Source: Variovorax boronicumulans
Lineage (GTDB): Bacteria > Pseudomonadota > Gammaproteobacteria > Burkholderiales > Burkholderiaceae_C
DNA length: 64,000 nt
Direction: 5' to 3'
Assembly (NCBI RefSeq): GCF_007677875.1
Contig: NZ_VEDO01000008.1
Location: 1 to 64,000 of the forward strand
In this document: positions 59,145 to 64,000 of the stretch, in pieces
Numbering within the stretch: the stretch's first letter is position 1
How the letters are laid out: the number at the start of each line of letters is the position of its first letter
Notes under the pieces: generated by a model
Database searches by the model: none
The model's input: the letters and a program-made list of their open reading frames with translations, nothing else
What the model was told of the DNA's origin: nothing
Position numbers and translations under genes: made by a program

Positions 59145-60145
59145 AGCGTCCAAGGCCCGTCCTCGCGTGCGAGCGCGCCGCCCAGCGCCGCGAGGTCGCG
59201 TTCCGCGTGGCTCTGGCGCATGAAGATGGGCAGGTCGGCCATGGCCCGCGCCAGAGCCGGCTGCTTGCACAGCGGGCCGGCGCCCAGCGCGCGGCCGGCA
59301 TGGCGCAGCACGGCCTCGGCGCCCTGTTCGACGGCCAGCCGCACGCGCAAGGCCCATGCCTGGGCGTCCTGCGCAGGATGTGCGTCGATCCAGGCGGCGG
59401 CCTCGCGCAGCAGGGCCGCGCCGGCGGCGAGCGCGACGTCGATGGCACCCAGGTGGGCACGCTGGTGCGCGTCGGCTTCGCGTTGCGCCAGCGCCGCGTG
59501 GACGGCCCATGCGATGCCCGCGGCGCCGCCCCACCAGCAGGCCGCGATGCCGGCCCCGCCGTGCCAGAAGCCGGGCCGGCGGACATAGGCCCGCGGCGGC
59601 CCGACGGGTGTGGCGAAGGCACCGTCGAACAGCACGTCGACGCTGGCGGTTCCGGCCATGCCGACGGCGGCCCAGCCCTCGTCGAGCACCTGCACGCCGC
59701 GCTGGCGCAGGGTGACCGCGGCAAGGCAGGGTTCACCGGCCGGGTTCCAACCGCTGACCACGGCATGGTCGAGGAACGCCGCACCCGAGCACCAGGCCTT
59801 GCGGCCATGCAAGCGCACGCGGCCGTCCGATTGCGGCAGCAGCGCCAGCCGGGCCTGTGGCGGCTCGGCGCACCAGGTGCCCCAGGCACCTGCAAGCGCC
59901 GGTCCGCAATTCAATTCTTCGTGGATGGCCAGCGCGTCCGTGTGGCCCTCGAACAACTTGGCGAGCGACAGATCCTGCTGGGCGACCTGCGCGAGGCGGC
60001 GCCACCGCTCCAGCGTGCGCCCACCACCAGGCAGCGGCAGGCGGTCGGCACCTGCCGCCAGCAGCGCTTGCAACGCGCCGGCCATGGTGCCATGCCCGGT
60101 GCCGGCCGGCGCATCGTGGAGGGCGGGGCCGGACCGGGCGTTCAT
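59141..60145 (-). CDS. acyl-CoA dehydrogenase-like protein
   Basis: The 334-residue product has the acyl-CoA dehydrogenase fold. The first half is helical and beta (LAKLFEGHTDALAIHEEL, RVRLHGRKAWCSGAAFLDHAV, and WAAVGMAGTASVDVLFD, the beta-domain binding elements). The C-terminal four-helix domain ends near HAERDLAALG. It is shorter than the usual 380 residues, so part of the N-terminal helical domain is reduced, and I cannot place the catalytic Glu. It may bind a fatty or polyketide acyl group without full dehydrogenase activity. It is coupled to the PIG-L gene by GTGA and follows the helical protein by 10 bp. Confidence 0.75.
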   Translation of the reverse strand: MNARSGPALHDAPAGTGHGTMAGALQALLAAGADRLPLPGGGRTLERWRRLAQVAQQDLSLAKLFEGHTDALAIHEELNCGPALAGAWGTWCAEPPQARLALLPQSDGRVRLHGRKAWCSGAAFLDHAVVSGWNPAGEPCLAAVTLRQRGVQVLDEGWAAVGMAGTASVDVLFDGAFATPVGPPRAYVRRPGFWHGGAGIAACWWGGAAGIAWAVHAALAQREADAHQRAHLGAIDVALAAGAALLREAAAWIDAHPAQDAQAWALRVRLAVEQGAEAVLRHAGRALGAGPLCKQPALARAMADLPIFMRQSHAERDLAALGGALAREDGPWTL

Positions 60146-60155
60146 CGCGGCGCGC

Positions 60156-60479
60156 TCAGGCGGTCTGGCCTTCCACGCTGTGCTTGAGCTGCGACGCCTT
60201 CTGGTGCGCGTCCTGCACGGCCTGCTTCAGGGCAGGGTCGACCTGGCCCGCGTTGCGGCATGCTTCCATGGCGCGGTCGGCGGTCTGCTCGATGTCCTTG
60301 ACGGCCTGGGTCAGCTCGGCCTTGTCGGTCAGCGAACGCTTGGTGCGGGCTTGCTGGTGCAGATCCTGCACGGCCTGCTGCAGCTTGGCGTCGGCCTGGC
60401 CGTTCTTGAGCGCCGCGATGGCCTTGTCCGCTGCGGATTCGATGCCGTCGATGGCTTGCTGAAGTGCTTGTGCGTCCAT
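60156..60479 (-). CDS. small all-helical protein with two internal repeats
   Basis: The 107-residue product is predicted to be entirely helical. It has two similar segments: KLQQAVQDLHQQARTKRSL and ALKQAVQDAHQKASQLKHS, each preceded by an Ala/Asp/Glu helix (IESAADKAIAALKNG and IEQTADRAMEACRNA). AAGGAC precedes the ATG. No family is recognised. It lies 10 bp upstream of the acyl-CoA dehydrogenase-like gene and may be part of the same transcript. Confidence 0.65.
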   Translation of the reverse strand: MDAQALQQAIDGIESAADKAIAALKNGQADAKLQQAVQDLHQQARTKRSLTDKAELTQAVKDIEQTADRAMEACRNAGQVDPALKQAVQDAHQKASQLKHSVEGQTA

Positions 60480-60578
60480 GGTGGAGTCCTTGTGGGTTGG
60501 TTTCAGGAACAAGGACGATCCCATGGACGCGGCGCTGCGCCGTGCGCGACGCGGTCGTGAGCGCGTGTCAGGCAATGG

Positions 60579-62330
60579 CTATGCGGCGCGCCATCCAGCC
60601 GGCCCCGACGCACCGCGGGCGCCCACCAGCCCCTGCTGCCGCAGCGCGCCCAGCGCCTGCCGCACCTGGTCCACCACGCCCGCCCAATCGCCGCGCCGGC
60701 CTTGGCGGAACAGCCGCATGCGCGGGTACCAGGGCGTGTCGTCGCGCCCACGCAGCCAGCGCCAGTCGACCCGGTAGGCCGGCAGCAGCACCCAGCAGGG
60801 CCTGCCGAGCGCGCCGGCCAGGTGGCAGGCGGCGGTGTCGACCGAGATCAGCAGGTCGAGCTGGGCCAGGATGGCGGCCGTGTCGCCGAAGTCGGCGATG
60901 GCGCTGCCCAGGTGCACCAGCGGCTGGCCGGGCGGCGGCCGGTGGCCCTCCTCCTCGCCGGCCCATTTCTGCAGGCTCACGAAGGCCACGCCGGGCACCT
61001 GCCAGAGCGGCGCCAGCGTGGCCAGGCCGGGCAGCGAGCGCTCGGCATCGTTGTCGTGCCGCGGGTTGCCGCGCCAGACCAGGCCGACCTTGAGCGGGGC
61101 CGGCGGGATGCGCGGCGCCCAGCGCGCCACGCCAGCGGGGTCGGGCCGCAGGTAGGGCGTGTCCGCAGGAATGCACCCGAGGCGCGTGCCGCAGAACAAG
61201 GGCAGGTTCTGCAGCGGCACCCAGAAGTCGTGCGTGGCCAGGGCGGCCGGTGCGTCGGTCAGCGGGATGTGCGCGTCGGCACAGGCCACGCTGCGCATGA
61301 GGCCCAGCAAGGACGGCGTGCTCGCATAGGTGAGGTGCGCGGGCCGGTGCTGCGCGCGCACCTGCTGCAGGTAGCGGCAGAACTGCAGCTGGTCGCCATG
61401 GCCCTGCTCTGGCCAGACCAGCAGGCGCTTGCCGTCCAAAGCCTGGCCGGCCCAGGGCTGCGCCGCACCGGGCGGCGGCGTTGCGGGAAAGCCAGGCACC
61501 ACGGCCTGGGGCGGCAGCAGGGCGTAGCTCCGCGCGGCATGGTCGAAACCTTCGGGCAGACGGCCCATCGACAGCAGCAGATGGCCCAGGTTGATCTGCG
61601 CGGACGCCAGGGCGGGCGCCTGCGACACGGCGGTGCGCAGCACCTGCTCGGCCTCCTGCACGCGGCCCAGGTCGTACAGCAGGGCGCCCAGGTTGGACAG
61701 ATGGCGTGCATCCTGCGGCGCCAGGCGCAGAGCCTCGCGGTAGTGCCATTCGGCCTGGGCTTCGTGGCGCTCGTCCGGCCGGCGCGCCAGCACGCCGGCC
61801 AGGTGGTTGTGCAGCTCGGCCAGGTCCGGCGCCAGCGCCAGCGCGCGGCGCTGGCAGGCCTCGGCCTCGTCGAGCCGGCGCTGCTGCTCCAGCACCAGGC
61901 CCAGGTTGGTCAGCGCGGCCACGTCGTCGGGCTGCAGCGCCAGCGCATGGCGGTAGGCGGTCTCGGCGTCGGCCAGGCGCTGGCTGGCTGCGCATAGCAC
62001 GCCCAGGCCGAGCCAGCAGCGTGCGTCGGCACTGCCGTCGTCGGCGGCAGCCTGGTAGCAGTCCAGGGCCGCATCGTCGCGGCCCTGCGCACGCAGCAGA
62101 CTGGCGAGATGGTGGGTGGCCAGCGCATCGGGCTGCAGCGCGAGCGCGCGGCGCCAGCAGCGCTCGGCGTCGGCGGGGCGGTCGGCGAGCCGGGCCGCGA
62201 TGCCGCAGGCGCTCCACAGGGACGCGTCATCGGGTGCGGCCTGCAGGGCCTGCGTGCCCAGATGCCAGGCCGCGTCCAGATCTCCGGCTTCCAGTGCATC
62301 GAGCACGCGGTCCAGTGCGTCAGCGGCCAT
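60579..62330 (-). CDS. TPR protein with glycosyltransferase-9-like C-terminal domain
   Basis: The 583-residue protein has about seven N-terminal TPR repeats (residues about 1-270; for example AETAYRHALALQPDDVAALTNLG). The C-terminal domain (about 295-570) has the glycosyltransferase-9 (heptosyltransferase-like) signature: WPEQGHGDQLQFCRYL, VGLVWRGNPRHDND, VSLQKWAGEEE and LLISVDTAACHLAGALG. Such TPR-GT proteins are common in proteobacteria and are thought to glycosylate surface structures or proteins. No signal peptide is visible. It lies 99 bp upstream of the helical-protein gene on the same strand. Confidence 0.85.
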   Translation of the reverse strand: MAADALDRVLDALEAGDLDAAWHLGTQALQAAPDDASLWSACGIAARLADRPADAERCWRRALALQPDALATHHLASLLRAQGRDDAALDCYQAAADDGSADARCWLGLGVLCAASQRLADAETAYRHALALQPDDVAALTNLGLVLEQQRRLDEAEACQRRALALAPDLAELHNHLAGVLARRPDERHEAQAEWHYREALRLAPQDARHLSNLGALLYDLGRVQEAEQVLRTAVSQAPALASAQINLGHLLLSMGRLPEGFDHAARSYALLPPQAVVPGFPATPPPGAAQPWAGQALDGKRLLVWPEQGHGDQLQFCRYLQQVRAQHRPAHLTYASTPSLLGLMRSVACADAHIPLTDAPAALATHDFWVPLQNLPLFCGTRLGCIPADTPYLRPDPAGVARWAPRIPPAPLKVGLVWRGNPRHDNDAERSLPGLATLAPLWQVPGVAFVSLQKWAGEEEGHRPPPGQPLVHLGSAIADFGDTAAILAQLDLLISVDTAACHLAGALGRPCWVLLPAYRVDWRWLRGRDDTPWYPRMRLFRQGRRGDWAGVVDQVRQALGALRQQGLVGARGASGPAGWRAA

Positions 62331-62904
62331 GCAGCGAGACCGGGGCGCGGCGGGCGAGGATCATGGCAAGGTCGGGCAACGTGGCGGCGGCCAGAGTATG
62401 CCCCTGGCCTGCTGGCTCAGTGCGTGCGGCCGAGCAGTTGGTCGCTCGCGTCGTCCTGCGCCGTGGACTGGCGACCGCGGCCCCAGCCACTGCGCGCCGG
62501 AAGGCAGCGGCCTGGCCGTGGTGGGGCGGTCGGTGAGCGGCGCGACATCGAGCGCTCCTCGGGACGGCAAAGTGTGCAGATGAAGCAGGTCTGGCAGGCG
62601 TCCTGCCGCGCAGGCAGGGTGCGCCGGCCCGCAGGCCGGCGTCCATGCGGTCCAGCCCGCCCGTGTCGCGCACCGTGCCCTCCAGCCGCAGGACGACCGG
62701 GAACTGCTGTGTGAACGGATCGATGCCGAGCGCGTCGAACGACAGGAAAAGGTTCAGCGGAGCCTCAGCCGCATCAGGGCACCGTCGCCGGTCAGGAGGT
62801 CGCAGCCCAGCGCCTTGCTCAGGAATGCATCTGTGCGAGGCGCAGCACACCGCCGCGGGCCGGGCAGAATGCCGCGCATCCAATTTCAGGAGGCATTCGG
62901 TTCC
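62331..62904. other. 574-bp region without a secure gene
   Basis: No family was recognised. On the minus strand a 43-codon frame (62417-62548) has GAGGAG seven bases before its ATG and ends DDASDQLLGRTH. Nearer the halogenase gene, minus-strand segments such as LNLFLSFDALGIDPFTQQFP and DAFLSKALGCDLLTGDGA look protein-like but lie in different frames broken by stops, which may be the remains of a decayed gene. The halogenase promoter should lie near 62830-62890. Confidence 0.4.
62417..62548 (-). CDS. possible 43-residue small protein
   Basis: The frame begins MSRRSPTAPPRPGRCLPARS and ends LLGRTH. Its support is the GAGGAG at 62555-62560, correctly spaced from the ATG, and codons rich in G/C at the third position. 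No homologue is recognised and GC-rich DNA often gives such frames, so confidence is low. Confidence 0.22.
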   Translation of the reverse strand: MSRRSPTAPPRPGRCLPARSGWGRGRQSTAQDDASDQLLGRTH

Positions 62905-64000
62905 ATGGCATCCCCCCAAGCATGCGATGTGCTCGTCATCGGCGGCGGCCCGGCCGGCTCCAGCGTCGCCACCCTGCTGGCGCGGCAGGGCCGCCAGGTG
63001 GTGCTGCTCGAGAAGGACCACCACCCGCGCTTTCACATCGGCGAATCCCTGTTGCCCGGCAACCGCGAACTGTTCGAGGCGCTCGGCGTCAAGGAGGAGG
63101 TCGACCGCATCGGCATGCCCAAGTTCGGCATCGAGTTCGTGCCGCCCGACAGCGATGCGCGCACCTACGTGGAGTTCCGCGAAGGCTGGAATCCGGACAA
63201 GGGCGAGGCCTGGCAGGTGCGCCGCTCCGAGCTCGACGAACTGCTGTTCCGCAATGCGGCCCGGCAGGGCGCCGTGACGCTGGAAGGCGCCACCGTGCGC
63301 GCCGTCGATTTCGACGCCGAGGGCGCGACGGTGCAGGCCCGGCTCGACGACGGCAGCCAGCGCAGTTGGCGTGCGCGCTTCGTGGTCGATGCCAGCGGCC
63401 GCCAGACCGTGCTGGCCCACAAGTTCAAGAGCAAGCAGAAGAACCCGGCGCACAACAGCACGGCGCTGTTCGGCCACTTCCGGAACGCGCGGCGCCTGCC
63501 CGGCAGGCGCGAGGGCAACATCAGCATCTGCTGGTTCGAGCACGGCTGGTTATGGTTCATCCCGCTGGCCGACGGCACGACCAGCGTGGGCGCCGTGTGC
63601 TGGGCCTACTACCTCAAGGCGCGCGACAAGCCGCTCAAGGACTACTTCTTCGACACCATCGCCATGTGTCCCGAGCTGCACGACCGGCTGCGGGACGCGA
63701 CGCTGGTGGACGACCAGGTGCACGCCACCGGCAACTTCGCCTACTCCAGCACGCACGCCACGGGCGAGCGCTACGTGATGCTCGGCGACGCCTTCACCTT
63801 CATCGACCCGATGTTCTCATCGGGCGTGTACCTGGCCATGCGCAGCGCCTTCAACGGCGCCGAGCTCGTGGCCACGGCGCTGGACCGCCCGGCCGACTAC
63901 CCGGCCGCGCGCCGCCGCCTCGAGCGGCAGATGCGCGCGGGCCCGCGCGATTACTCGTGGTTCATCTACCGCGTGACCAACCCGACCATCCGCGACATGT
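62905..64000 (+). CDS. flavin-dependent halogenase-like oxidoreductase (3' end outside the window)
   Basis: The first 365 residues are present. They show an FAD-binding GGGPAG (13-18), the PRFHIGESLLPG segment, the WLWFIP motif (215-220) matching the WxWxIP pattern of FAD-dependent halogenases, and FIDPMFSSG (299-307), which resembles the phenolic-halogenase motif. Lys73 (MPKFGIEF) is a possible catalytic lysine but its position is not secure. The product may be a halogenase or a related FAD oxidoreductase of the type found in aryl-polyene clusters. AGGAGG lies shortly before the ATG at 62905. The downstream genes that would decide its role are not visible. Confidence 0.85.
   Translation, partial: MASPQACDVLVIGGGPAGSSVATLLARQGRQVVLLEKDHHPRFHIGESLLPGNRELFEALGVKEEVDRIGMPKFGIEFVPPDSDARTYVEFREGWNPDKGEAWQVRRSELDELLFRNAARQGAVTLEGATVRAVDFDAEGATVQARLDDGSQRSWRARFVVDASGRQTVLAHKFKSKQKNPAHNSTALFGHFRNARRLPGRREGNISICWFEHGWLWFIPLADGTTSVGAVCWAYYLKARDKPLKDYFFDTIAMCPELHDRLRDATLVDDQVHATGNFAYSSTHATGERYVMLGDAFTFIDPMFSSGVYLAMRSAFNGAELVATALDRPADYPAARRRLERQMRAGPRDYSWFIYRVTNPTIRDM

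Overview
The window is strongly GC-rich, densely packed bacterial DNA. Synonymous codon choice is dominated by G/C-ending codons, which leaves long stop-free shadows on both strands. LysR regulators, two PEP-CTERM proteins, a Slam-type outer-membrane protein, GGDEF/EAL and HD-GYP signalling proteins and a CsbD protein together suggest a betaproteobacterium of the Burkholderiales, most like the Comamonadaceae. This placement is inferred from gene content, not from a marker gene. No rRNA, tRNA, CRISPR array, transposase or phage gene was seen.

Layout. (1) 58-3360, minus strand: an M20 amidohydrolase, an M14-like DUF2817 peptidase coupled to it by a 4-bp overlap, and a LysR regulator. (2) 3580-4203: a PEP-CTERM protein with a cohesin-like fold, followed by a strong hairpin. 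(3) 4296-32761: five tightly spaced plus-strand genes that form the most striking part of the window. They are a GAF-HlyD membrane adaptor, a PqqD-like/M50 protease/HlyD-like membrane protein, a shortened SecA-like ATPase, a second HlyD-like adaptor and a 7141-residue protein. The giant protein has an N-terminal LEPR-XLL-type motif and no classical signal peptide. It carries 16 PPC-like units, 3 LamG, 9 CARDB, 4 Calx-beta-like and several Ig-like and SdrD-B-like domains, an embedded subtilase with a complete catalytic set, and a C-terminal cohesin-like plus dockerin-like module. I read this as a dedicated export locus for one giant surface protein. (4) 32762-36295: a small membrane protein, an ArgE-type deacetylase and a molybdopterin oxidoreductase. 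The last is tail-to-tail with a PAS/GAF/GGDEF/EAL protein (36244-39687).

(5) 39761-46138: a SPOR protein, a second PEP-CTERM protein, a CsbD/DUF883 protein, a fused PNPOx-like/FNR-like/2Fe-2S reductase, a GST and a divergent LysR. A roughly 227-bp element bounded by near-perfect inverted repeats lies between the reductase and the GST. (6) 46376-54842: Slam-like protein, FecR protein with a candidate TbpB-type barrel (possible Slam client), CHASE2-cyclase and HD-GYP phosphodiesterase, all in one direction. This may be a surface-export plus second-messenger unit. (7) 54863-62330, minus strand: RecQ; a small Lys-rich protein; an operon of acyl-CoA dehydrogenase-like protein, PIG-L deacetylase, methyltransferase and family-2 glycosyltransferase joined by 4-bp overlaps, preceded by a helical 107-aa protein; and a TPR glycosyltransferase-9-like protein. 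(8) 62905 to the end: the 5' part of a flavin-dependent halogenase-like oxidoreductase cut by the window edge.
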